Shown: positions 1 through 8,976, numbered from the stretch's first letter. The stretch is DNA of 39,470 nucleotides from Deltaproteobacteria bacterium (GCA_013349495.1 DUZK01000007.1:1-39470), one strand, 5' to 3'. Numbers and translations: made by a program. Notes: generated by a model not told the origin, from the sequence alone.

Positions 1-100
1 TAAAATGCCTAAAGTTGTGGAATTCTATCCTTTTTATAAAAAAAGATAGAGCAAAGCGATACCTTAACTTTAGGCACTTAAAACTTTAGTTCACTTGTAA
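1..100. promoter_or_regulatory. Composite operator-like element (left copy): TGCCTAAAGTT (6-16), AACTTTAGGCA (66-76), ACTTTAGTTCACTT (83-96), with nested TCTATC...GATAGA
   Basis: Perfect 11-bp inverted repeat 6-16/66-76 and a further half-site; same architecture as 38110-38202 upstream of the WYL regulator. Confidence 0.55.
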
Positions 101-208
101 CTTTTCCGGCTTGTCCGGGCTAGGGGTCACCGGACAGGTGATTTCGTGAAACTCAAATCGATCAATGGATACCACACATAAAGCCGCTTCTACAAGGCAG
201 GGAGCCGT

Positions 209-401
209 TTAATCGGCTTCCCGGCAGTCAGTGATTTCAAAATGTGAGGCATAACCGGTTATGGCATTAATAACCGCAATCGGTCTATCTTTTCTGATCT
301 TCCGGAACAGTTCAACACCGTTCATGCCTGGCAAGTTAAGATCAAGGAACATGACATTGTTTTCAAATCTGCGCTGGTTGAATGGGGTGAAATTATATAT
401 T
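209..401 (-). pseudogene. Response-regulator receiver domain fragment
   Basis: Minus-strand reading TPFNQRRFENNVMFLDLNLPGMNGVELFRKIRKDRPIAVINAITGYASHFEITDCREAD*: phospho-acceptor D and LPGMNG motif present, no start codon, upstream in-frame stop near 402. Confidence 0.7.
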
Positions 402-415
402 TACCAATTCTACAA

Positions 416-1342
416 ATGGATATAAGAACCGTAAGCAACATGGAAAAAACATCAATCAATTTCAAATGCCCGTCTTATTACGACCTCGATATGACTTGCC
501 GTGCCCATGGTTGGAAAAACCTGGCGCCTTTTTCATGGAATGATGATACCCGGACGCTTTTCTTTGCCGTGCTGTGTGAGAATAATCCCTTAGGGGTTTC
601 GGTCTATCAAAATCGAAAATCTCTTGACGTGGAAATAGCCTCTCACAATACGTTGAAGAAAACTGATCTCAGCCAAACAGAGGCAATGATTCGAAGAAGT
701 CTGGGGCTGGATTTGGATATATCCCCGGTGTTGAAAGCGGCTGAGAAAGCAGGGCCTGAATATGTTCGGCTCATGAAAAAAGGCGCCGGCCGCCTGCTTA
801 GATCCCCGACCTTCTGGGAAGATGCCGCCAAAACCCTTTTCACCACCAACTGCACGTGGTCATTGACCCAAAAGATGTGCAGAGCCGTCTGCTCGAGCAC
901 CTTTACTGAGCCTGCGCCTTCAGGAATGCATCCGTTCCCTCATCCCGGCAGATTTGCCCGTTATTCAGCCAAAAAATTGAAAGCCATGCTCCCCATCGGT
1001 TATCGAGCGGATTATTTCAAGGAATTGTGTGACCGATTTTCTAAAGATCCGAATATGGGTGGGCTTGAAGTGAACGGGTATGATTATCATCATGCGGACC
1101 AGATCGTGCGCCGATCAAAAGGGTTTGCGGATTATGCCTGCTCGCAGCTTTTGGTGTTCGCCGGATATTTCCATGAAATTCCGGTGGACACCACTGTCGT
1201 CGCATTTCTAAAGCGAAATCATCCCAGAGTTCGCAAGCCCAAATCCTTTATCGACCGGCGTTACCGGAAGTGGGGGCCTTATAAATGGTGGGGATATAAA
1301 TTCGATACCATGCTGGCACGACAAAACTGGATCGGGGATTAG
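416..1342 (+). CDS. HhH-GPD superfamily DNA glycosylase-like protein (AlkA/OGG-like)
   Basis: 308-aa ORF; 'TLFTTNCTWSLTQKMCRAVC' and 'FAGYFHEIPVDTTVVAFLKRNHP' resemble the helix-hairpin-helix glycosylase core including the (V/I)PVDT catalytic Asp region. Confidence 0.6.
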   Translation: MDIRTVSNMEKTSINFKCPSYYDLDMTCRAHGWKNLAPFSWNDDTRTLFFAVLCENNPLGVSVYQNRKSLDVEIASHNTLKKTDLSQTEAMIRRSLGLDLDISPVLKAAEKAGPEYVRLMKKGAGRLLRSPTFWEDAAKTLFTTNCTWSLTQKMCRAVCSSTFTEPAPSGMHPFPHPGRFARYSAKKLKAMLPIGYRADYFKELCDRFSKDPNMGGLEVNGYDYHHADQIVRRSKGFADYACSQLLVFAGYFHEIPVDTTVVAFLKRNHPRVRKPKSFIDRRYRKWGPYKWWGYKFDTMLARQNWIGD

Positions 1343-1346
1343 TATG

Positions 1347-1435
1347 GGACGCAGATTTTCGCAGATATACGCAGATAATATCATTTATAGAATTTAGAAT
1401 CTTTTTATCGGTTTTATCTGCGTTCATCAGCGTCC
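1347..1435. repeat. Dispersed intergenic inverted repeat (GGACGCAGATTTTCGCAGATATACGCAGATAATATC ... TATCTGCGTTCATCAGCGTCC)
   Basis: Imperfect inverted repeat directly downstream of the glycosylase stop; left arm recurs at 37180-37254. Confidence 0.7.
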
Positions 1436-1473
1436 AAAATAAATTCCTGCTAGCAAGTTCAAATAACTTCCGA

Positions 1474-1848
1474 TTACCTCCCGGGAATGATGATCCTCGA
1501 ATCCTCTTTCTGTTTCGTGATGATTTTAGATTCCTGTTGATCTTTCATTTTTTGCGCTTCCTCCATCAGGCGTTCCACAGCCTCTTCCATTGTTTCGGGA
1601 AACCGCTTCACAGCCTGCTGGAGTTCTTTCGCCTTTATTACGCCCTGTATCGGCAGGGGGCCGTTGGGTGTCATCAAATTGGTCTGCCCGACAAATATGG
1701 CTTTCCGGGTTTTGTCCTCCGATCCGTCCGGTTTAACCGGTATCAGCCGTCGAATATTGCCGACTTTTAGATCTGTAAAGGATTCTTCTTTATACAAATT
1801 GGAACGATCGATTGAAAAATCGATAGAATTGTTATCGGATTCGGCCAT
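1474..1848 (-). CDS. Conserved hypothetical cytoplasmic protein
   Basis: 124-aa ORF; 'IDFSIDRSNLYKEESFTDLKVGNIRRLIPVKPDGSEDKTR' resembles a small cytoplasmic protein family I associate with deltaproteobacteria. Confidence 0.65.
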   Translation of the reverse strand: MAESDNNSIDFSIDRSNLYKEESFTDLKVGNIRRLIPVKPDGSEDKTRKAIFVGQTNLMTPNGPLPIQGVIKAKELQQAVKRFPETMEEAVERLMEEAQKMKDQQESKIITKQKEDSRIIIPGR

Positions 1849-1940
1849 TTAAGGTTACTCCTTCTTTAATGATATAAATGACTTAAACGTTTCTCTTCAG
1901 TTTTCGGCAAAGTAACAGATCGTTGACGATAACACAACCG

Positions 1941-2963
1941 CTACTCTAGAAACCTTTCAACCTTCGCATCTTCCTTCAATTTACTGACATATTGATTCAA
2001 TTCCTTCTGCACCTTTTCTTTTCTTACCTGAACAACGATTCGATTTTTAACTTCTTCGTAGCTCGGATTTTTCTCCGGTTTTTTGTCAAACACCTTTATT
2101 ATCTGCAGCCCGATCGGCGTTTGAACAGCATCGCTGACATCATTCGGTTTTAGAGCAAAGGCTATGTCTTCTATGGATTTCATCGTCTGTCCGCGACTAA
2201 AATATCCCAAATCCCCCCCATTAACGCTGCTGGGGTCTTCTGAATATTGCTTTGCCACTTCAGCAAAATCTTCTCTGGCTTCCAGCTTTTCCTGAATTAT
2301 CTTTATTTTCTTCTCTGCGGCTTCCTTTTTCTCTTTATCTGCATACAGATCGAGTTTAATCAGGATTAAGCTCGCCCTAACCTACGCGGGTTTTCTAAAT
2401 AGATCACGGTGGGAATTATAATAGGATTTGCCTTCTTCTTCGGTAACGGTAATCTTGTCTGCGATTTGCGCGTTGATAAAAAGGTTGATGGCAAAAACTT
2501 TTGAAATTTTTTTTCTCAGTTCATCCTCGGTAAGATCTATTCTCGTGATCGCTTCAACAAATTTTTCTTTGGTAGGATAGCGGTTTCTCACCCTGGCAAA
2601 CTGTTTTTCAACTTCCTCAGGTAGGACCGTGACTCCTTTTTTCCGGCTTTCCTGCAACAGCAGTTCCTGCTCGATTAGACTCTCCAATATTTTGGGCTTT
2701 ACGGCTTCCAGTTGAATGTCGGAAATTTGATTTCCTGATCTCGCCAGCCGCTCCTTAAATATTTTAATTTCTCTGTTAAGTTCTTTAGATGTGATGACCG
2801 TACCGTTGGCAACAGCTATTTTATCATCCGGTAACGCCGTCGTTCCCGCCCATGCAGGAATATGGAAAACCAAAAGCAGAAGGATCACAAACATCGCAAG
2901 ACCACATCTTGATTGCATGAATCCCATCAAAGACTCCTTTCGACTTTTTTTCGTCACATGCAA
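1941..2963 (-). pseudogene. SurA/PrsA-type periplasmic peptidyl-prolyl isomerase interrupted by an in-frame UAG
   Basis: N-terminal part (2382-2963, signal peptide + SurA N-like) and C-terminal parvulin part (1941-2258 and upstream) are in the same frame: ...HRDLFRKPA*VRASLILIKLDLYADKEKK...AKQYSEDPSSVNGGDLGYFSRGQ... Confidence 0.85.
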
Positions 2964-3105
2964 TGTGCCAGATTCCGCTGCAAATGTAAAACTTCATTCT
3001 TGCTTGCACTGAAAGAAAAATGCGGCTAATTTCATTCCAGTTGGTACCGATTCACTGTGAACGGTCAACGGACGTTGGAGAACCTCTCTTGGAAAGGAGG
3101 GCGGA

Positions 3106-4350
3106 ATGGATCAGAAGAGATTTCACTACGGTTGGGTCGTCATATTTATGGGGTTTGTCACCACTGTTGCCGCCCATGGCTTTGGACGCATGGCCTACAC
3201 GATTATTCTGCCTGCAATGAGAGACGGGCTCGGATTTAATTACACCCAGCTCGGATTGCTGGGGACCGGTAATTTTGTGGGATATCTAACCATGGCCATC
3301 ATCGGCGGTTTTCTTGCCGCCAACTTCGGTACGCGAATCGTAATTTCGCTGGCCCTGGTACTGATGGGTGTTACCATGATTTTAACCGGCATTGCGCAAT
3401 CGTTTTCCATGGCGTTTTTCATGCGTTTCCTGACCGGACTCGGAAACGGTGCTTCATATGTTCCGGCCATGGCTTTGGGCTCCGCATGGTTTGCCATGAA
3501 GAAAAGGGGATTTTCCACAGGCATTGTGTCTGCGGGAATCGGAACCGGTACCCTCATTTCGGGTCTGATTGTGCCTCCGATTCTCACTGCTTATGGTTCA
3601 GATGGGTGGCGTTTCTCCTGGTACATATTGGGGGGCGCGGTCATTGTGATTGCCGGCATCGTTTTTATGTTCATCAGGAGCCGGCCTGAAGAAAAGGGGC
3701 TTGTGCCTGTAGGCGCAGACCCTGAAGAGATCGCAGCGGCATCTGAAAAGAAAGCTTCCGCCCTGCAGTGGTCCCAAGTCTATAAAATGAAATCAATATG
3801 GTATCTCGGTTTCGTCTACTTTTTCTACGGATTATCCTATATTATCTATATGATCTTTTTCGCCGCATATCTGGTAAAGGAAATGGGTATGTCCCAGGCG
3901 TGGGCCGGTAGTTTATGGGCCATGGTCGGAGGACTGAGCATTTTCTGCGGGATCATATGGGGCGGCATCTCGGATCGGCTGGGACGCGGTCGGGGAGCAG
4001 CTTTTGCATACCTGGTGCTGGGCATATCATATATCGTCTATGCGTTGATAAAGATGAAATTCGGCTTCTACCTCTCGGCCGTACTTTTCGGGCTTACCGC
4101 CTGGAGCATTCCGACCATCATGGCCGCTGCTGCCGGAGATTTTGTGGGTCCGCGCTTGGCACCGGCCGGCTTGGGGTTTATCACGCTTTTCTTCGGAATC
4201 GGTCAGGCTGTCGGGCCGGTTTTGGGAGGCTTCCTGGCCGACGCCACCCAAACGTTTACCATACCGTTTCTGGTAGCGGGGGGCATATCTTTGACCGGAA
4301 CCGTGTTTTCTTTTTATCTTAAAAAACCGGGGTTGGCCGACCCGATATAG
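3106..4350 (+). CDS. MFS transporter
   Basis: 414-aa polytopic ORF, 'SDRLGRGRG' loop motif, RBS GAAAGGAGG upstream. Confidence 0.9.
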   Translation: MDQKRFHYGWVVIFMGFVTTVAAHGFGRMAYTIILPAMRDGLGFNYTQLGLLGTGNFVGYLTMAIIGGFLAANFGTRIVISLALVLMGVTMILTGIAQSFSMAFFMRFLTGLGNGASYVPAMALGSAWFAMKKRGFSTGIVSAGIGTGTLISGLIVPPILTAYGSDGWRFSWYILGGAVIVIAGIVFMFIRSRPEEKGLVPVGADPEEIAAASEKKASALQWSQVYKMKSIWYLGFVYFFYGLSYIIYMIFFAAYLVKEMGMSQAWAGSLWAMVGGLSIFCGIIWGGISDRLGRGRGAAFAYLVLGISYIVYALIKMKFGFYLSAVLFGLTAWSIPTIMAAAAGDFVGPRLAPAGLGFITLFFGIGQAVGPVLGGFLADATQTFTIPFLVAGGISLTGTVFSFYLKKPGLADPI

Positions 4351-4688
4351 AAGGGGCTGCATCATACATGACCCTTTCCAGGCCCTTCGATAACACCCAC
4401 TCCCGCTTTTCTTAGGATAAGTGCCCCCGCACCCAGCCATCCTCCGACCGCTCATAGCGTACGACGGCATCCCTTGGAATAAGCAGACGAGCCCTCTCAT
4501 AACATAGAATGGCCCTTCCGAGGTCATTTAGACGAAGTGGGATCAGTACGGTTTTCCATAAATGCGTTAATATTCGAGCAGCGTTATTATCGTGTCGCTG
4601 ATGAATAGTTTTACATTTGTTTTACAAAGCGACAGGTTATTTTGCTGTATACTGAGCCAGCAAAAAATCTATTACTGAAGGAAACCGC

Positions 4689-6413
4689 ATGAAGTTATTG
4701 CTGACGTCCGTATTCGGGCCGTATGGTGTTGATGATGAATATGGTGAAAAAGAAAATAAAATGGAACTGTTCCACAATCAGGTGACCAGAGAGCAAGGGA
4801 TATTTTCTTATCGGTTCAATCATGGAAGCCAGGGACTATATTTTTTGGCCGAAAATATCGATATGCCCACCAGGGTGCTCGATTTTCCGACCTTTAAACG
4901 GTTTAAAAAAGAACTCAAAAGAGGCTATGACTACATCGGGATCAGTTTCATTATCCCCAACTTTAAAAAAGCAAAGAAAATGGCCCACACGATCCGTGAA
5001 CTATCGCCGAAATCCAAAATTATTATAGGCGGTCACGGTGTCAATATTCCCGATATCGAATCGATGATCGAACAAGATTCCATCTGCAGGGGTGAAGGGG
5101 TATATTTTTTAAGAGAGCTTTTTGGAGAAGATATTAATAAACCCATCAAACATCCGCTTGAATACAGCTCCTTCAACAGGCAAGTCATGGGGGCGCCGTG
5201 GGCGCCTGATTCCGGCATTCTCATAACGGGCCTAGGGTGTGCCAATAAATGCCGATTTTGTGCCACGTCCCATTTCTTTGGCAATTATATTCCATACTTA
5301 AAGACCGGCCAGGAGATTTTCGATGTTTGTTGCCGATTTGAAGAGGAGAAGAATATAACGGATTTCGGCGTATTGGATGAAAACTTTTTAAAAATGAAGG
5401 ATCGCGCACTGGAATTACTGGACCTGATGGAAAAAAATCATCGTCATTTTTCGTTTGCAATCTTCAGCTCCGCAGAAACCCTCAAGGCGATCGGTGATCT
5501 CGATATTCTTGTTCGTCTGGGTGTCACATTTATTTGGATCGGCGTCGAATCGAAAAAGGAGATCTTTACAAAGAATAAAGGCACTGATTTTTATGTTCTC
5601 TTCAAGGAATTACAGAAAAGAGGAATCACCATATTGGCATCGTCGATTTTATTTCTCGAAGAACACGATAAACGGACAATCTGGGAGGATGTCGACTTTG
5701 TGACCTCATTAAATCCGGATTATTTGCAATTCTCACCGCTGGGTCCGATCCCCGGAACCAAATTGTACGACGATTATGAAAGACAGGGAAAAGTACTTAA
5801 AGGAATTCCTTATGAGTCCCAACACGGTCAGGGAAAAATATGGTTTCGGCATGATCATTTCGATAGAGATGAAGCAGAAGATTTTTTAAGACTCGCTTTT
5901 GAAATCGATTATAACCGAAACGGTGCTTCCATATTGCGCGCGATGAAAACTGCGCTAAAAGGTTATATGTATTGTGGAAACCACCCGGATGAACGAATCC
6001 GGGATCGTTCAGAATACTTTAAAAATCGACTTAAGGTGATGCGATATTTTCTTGCTGCCGCGACTGTTTTTGTGCAAAACCGAAGGAGTGAAATCCTTTT
6101 AAAGGAAATCAAAAAATCGTTCCGCTCGATCTTCGGCAGGAAGAATCTTCCTACGTTCGCAGCATCGATGATTGTCGTTTTATTCAGTATCAAGGAATAC
6201 CTGCGATGCCGTTTCGTTGGTGACGGTCGAGTGCCGAAAACATCCTACCGTTCATTCAACAGGGTTTATAAGCATGAAAAGCGGTGGGCCAATTCCTCCG
6301 GCGATGCCGGGGCATCCTCGAAGGTAATCTACAGATGGTCTGAACAACCAGAGCTGTCGTTAGCGACAGACAATGGCAGTCGTCAGGAACCACCCCTGAA
6401 GCGGGTAGCATAA
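4689..6413 (+). CDS. Cobalamin-binding-type radical SAM protein
   Basis: 574-aa ORF; GLGCANKCRFCATSHFFG (CxxxCxxC) and an N-terminal B12-binding-like segment ('YDYIGISFIIPNFKKAKKMAHTIRELSPKSKIIIGGHGVN'). Confidence 0.88.
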   Translation: MKLLLTSVFGPYGVDDEYGEKENKMELFHNQVTREQGIFSYRFNHGSQGLYFLAENIDMPTRVLDFPTFKRFKKELKRGYDYIGISFIIPNFKKAKKMAHTIRELSPKSKIIIGGHGVNIPDIESMIEQDSICRGEGVYFLRELFGEDINKPIKHPLEYSSFNRQVMGAPWAPDSGILITGLGCANKCRFCATSHFFGNYIPYLKTGQEIFDVCCRFEEEKNITDFGVLDENFLKMKDRALELLDLMEKNHRHFSFAIFSSAETLKAIGDLDILVRLGVTFIWIGVESKKEIFTKNKGTDFYVLFKELQKRGITILASSILFLEEHDKRTIWEDVDFVTSLNPDYLQFSPLGPIPGTKLYDDYERQGKVLKGIPYESQHGQGKIWFRHDHFDRDEAEDFLRLAFEIDYNRNGASILRAMKTALKGYMYCGNHPDERIRDRSEYFKNRLKVMRYFLAAATVFVQNRRSEILLKEIKKSFRSIFGRKNLPTFAASMIVVLFSIKEYLRCRFVGDGRVPKTSYRSFNRVYKHEKRWANSSGDAGASSKVIYRWSEQPELSLATDNGSRQEPPLKRVA

Positions 6414-6450
6414 TGATGTCCGTCATGCATATAAAAATACGAAACCAATA

Positions 6451-6510
6451 AAAATGGGGAAGCCTTGGGGACGGGGAAGCATTGGGGGAAGCATTGGGGA
6501 CGTTCTCAAC
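6451..6510. repeat. Short G-rich direct repeats (GGGGAAGCxTTGGGG units)
   Basis: ggggaagccttggggacggggaagcattgggggaagcattggggacg: three tandem related units. Confidence 0.7.
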
Positions 6511-6578
6511 ATTTAAACTTTCATATTGGAAAGACAACCTGTGAAAGGCTTCCGGGACATTCTGAAAAAGATGAATGG

Positions 6579-6740
6579 TCATCGTTTTCGACAAGGTTTA
6601 GCTGGATGGCCACTGTGGACCACGGTAATCTCAATTTTATCTTCCGGTTCCTCGCCGCTTCCGCACAGCTCCAGAAGGGGCTCCTGGAACAGGATGATGG
6701 TATCCGGGTAGAGGGGGGGCTCCGTTTCGTCCGGATCTTC
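6579..6740 (-). pseudogene. Relic of a zincin-type metallopeptidase (Zincin_1-like)
   Basis: Minus-strand EDPDETEPPLYPDTIILFQEPLLELCGSGEEPEDKIEITVVHSGHPAKPCRKR*: '(I)ILFQ.PLLE.C...E..EDKI.ITVVH' precedes where HExGH is expected; the motif is broken. Confidence 0.5.
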
Positions 6741-6816
6741 CGCCGGTCAACAGTACCTGTCTGAAGATCGCCTGCCGCCTTGATTTTCCTGCTTTTTCCG
6801 TTTAGATTGAAGTCCC

Positions 6817-8976
6817 ATGTATCTGGTGGAAATCCATTATCGAAACGCCCGGGCAAACGGCCTGGGACATCTTACCCTTCAAAAGAAGGGGGAAAAAGCC
6901 ATATCCAAATGGACGCTTTTACCAGGCAACCCGGCGAGCCGCGAAATCCTTCGGCTCATGGCCTTACCCTGTGTCGGCCTTCGGTACATCCCGGAAATTC
7001 CCTTCAGGTTTGAGAAAATCTGCCGAAATCCGGACAAGCCTCTGGAGATCTCGTGTGTGCTGGCACCCCATCCCGGACGGGAGAGCAGATCTTCCCTGCC
7101 GGCGCGCTTCGGATACGGAATCCGGATCATTCCTTCAACGAACCGATTCGAAGCGGCGGGCAAAGCGCCCGCTTTTCTGCCGCCCGGTCTTCCGGTCCGG
7201 AAACCGGCCATCGGAAGCGGAAATTCGCGCTATTTCGTGCTCGGATACGGCAGCAGATTTACCGCCCACCGCGGTACGGACGACTTTGATTTCAACGACC
7301 CCTTTTTCCGCATTCGGCGTTTCGCCTCACTTTTTTGCGGCAATGCGCCCTTAACGGACCCCGTCGCATTTTTGCACCGGCTTCACTACAAGGCGGTAAG
7401 GATTTCCCGGTATCCGGCGATCCGGACCTATCGTAAACTCTGCGATCTTTGCAGCGCCCATCTCGACCTGGATACCCGGCCATGGCTGGAAAAGGAATGC
7501 GACGTTGAGGACGCGTGGCAAAAGCTGTGCATCTGGCAGAAACGGATCCTGGTACCCGTGCTCGATGCGGTACGCCATGTACTGGATGCGTCCCCTTTCC
7601 GGGGAACTCCCTTGAACATGCAGGGATTGATGCTGCTTGACCGGCCGGATCTTGTCACCCCTCTGAAATTTTTTCCACGATTCATCCGCCTGCTCGACAG
7701 CCTTTTTCCGCAAATGCAGTTTGTCTGCGCCGTTTCTCAGAAAGCCGCTTCAATTCTTTCCAATGACCTGATTTTAAAAGAACTGCGCCTGCCCGATCAA
7801 AATCCGACCCGGCCTGAAAAGCAGGCGGCAAAAATACCAAGAGGCGCCGTTTTGCTGATCGATATCGACAGCCGGCTTCCGAACCTTGCCCTGATGAAGT
7901 TGAGTCGCCATTACAAAGAGCAGGGGCGGAAGGTTGTCTTTGCCCGGAAGAGCGCGTTCGAAAAAAAGGCCGACGGCATTTATGCAAGCTGCGTGTTTTC
8001 ATCTGCCTCATCTCAACGGACGATCCAAAATCTGAGGCAATACTACGGTTCATTTCTTTTTGCGGGAGGTTCTGGGATCGACCTTCATACGCGTCTTCCG
8101 GAAAGCATCGAAGCGCTTCCGCCCGATTATTCGCTCTATCCGGAGCTCGGAGACCGGGCCATCGGTTTTTTCACCCGCGGATGCCCTTTCCATTGCCCTT
8201 TTTGCGTCGTCCCGGTAAAAGAAGGCCCGGTACGAAAGGTGAACGATCTTAAGACCCTGCTTGAAAACGGAAAACGCCGCAAGCTCATTTTATTGGACGA
8301 CAATCTCCTCTCCCATCCCCACGCGGAGGATTTTCTCGAAGAGATGACGGTATCAAAGATCCGGGTCAACTTTAATCAGACCCTGGACATCCGCCTTCTT
8401 AACTTTCGAACGGCCCGACTTCTTCGGCGTATTGGGGGATCCAACGTGCGGTTTACCCGGAAGGTGCTTCATTTCAGCCTCAATGATACCCGTGAAATGG
8501 AACTTGTCCGGGAGAAATACGGTATGCTCGGATTCACTTCCCGTGACAATGTGGAATTCATCTGCATGTACGGTTACAACACCACGCTGGAGGAGGATGT
8601 CCGGCGATTCCGTTTCCTGCGGTCGCTTCCCGGGGCTTATGTTTTTGTGCAGCAATACCGGCCGGTTCCGGGCGGCCCCCCTTCCCGGATATCCGATTTC
8701 CTGGATGGAGAGGCGGATCGGTGCATCGACGAGCTCATCGGCATTCTGTTTCCCCAGAACATGAAGAGCATGGAAAAATACTACCGGTGGGTCAGCCGGC
8801 AATATGCAAAGAAATTCGGAAAGCTCCACCCCAAACTGGTCGATACGATTTTCAGGTACAATTACCGCCACAAAAGGGGACGATACCTTGCCACCCTGGC
8901 CGGAACCCTGAAAGTCGGATCCCATTCCGCCAATTCACAAAGAGCACTAGACCGGTTAAAAAAACAACAAGTGTGA
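6817..8976 (+). CDS. Radical SAM protein with N-terminal degenerate ABC/RecF-type ATPase-like region
   Basis: 719-aa ORF; CPFHCPFCVVP cluster motif, 'LLIDIDSRLPNLALMKLSRHYKEQGRKV' Rossmann-like domain, and N-terminal 'RYFVLGYGSRFTA...GLMLLDRPDLVTP...FPQMQFVCAVSQKA'. Confidence 0.85.
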   Translation: MYLVEIHYRNARANGLGHLTLQKKGEKAISKWTLLPGNPASREILRLMALPCVGLRYIPEIPFRFEKICRNPDKPLEISCVLAPHPGRESRSSLPARFGYGIRIIPSTNRFEAAGKAPAFLPPGLPVRKPAIGSGNSRYFVLGYGSRFTAHRGTDDFDFNDPFFRIRRFASLFCGNAPLTDPVAFLHRLHYKAVRISRYPAIRTYRKLCDLCSAHLDLDTRPWLEKECDVEDAWQKLCIWQKRILVPVLDAVRHVLDASPFRGTPLNMQGLMLLDRPDLVTPLKFFPRFIRLLDSLFPQMQFVCAVSQKAASILSNDLILKELRLPDQNPTRPEKQAAKIPRGAVLLIDIDSRLPNLALMKLSRHYKEQGRKVVFARKSAFEKKADGIYASCVFSSASSQRTIQNLRQYYGSFLFAGGSGIDLHTRLPESIEALPPDYSLYPELGDRAIGFFTRGCPFHCPFCVVPVKEGPVRKVNDLKTLLENGKRRKLILLDDNLLSHPHAEDFLEEMTVSKIRVNFNQTLDIRLLNFRTARLLRRIGGSNVRFTRKVLHFSLNDTREMELVREKYGMLGFTSRDNVEFICMYGYNTTLEEDVRRFRFLRSLPGAYVFVQQYRPVPGGPPSRISDFLDGEADRCIDELIGILFPQNMKSMEKYYRWVSRQYAKKFGKLHPKLVDTIFRYNYRHKRGRYLATLAGTLKVGSHSANSQRALDRLKKQQV

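Noticed and set aside
112-139. TGTCCGG...CCGGACA hairpin as a terminator
   Set aside because: Inverted repeat is real (7 bp) but lacks a U-tract, and no gene end can be placed immediately upstream within the window.
2382-2384. UAG decoded as pyrrolysine in the PPIase
   Set aside because: Not claimed: no pyl genes visible in the window and the position looks like an ordinary CAG-to-TAG change; kept only as an alternative to test.
4027-4527. 166-aa minus-strand ORF overlapping the MFS transporter end
   Set aside because: Mostly antisense to the MFS gene; a different frame in the non-overlapping part looks like a gene relic instead.
6465-6764. 99-aa plus-strand ORF starting MGTGKHWGKHWGRSQHLNFHIG
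   Set aside because: Its N-terminus is just the translated G-rich repeat and the rest lies antisense to the metallopeptidase relic.
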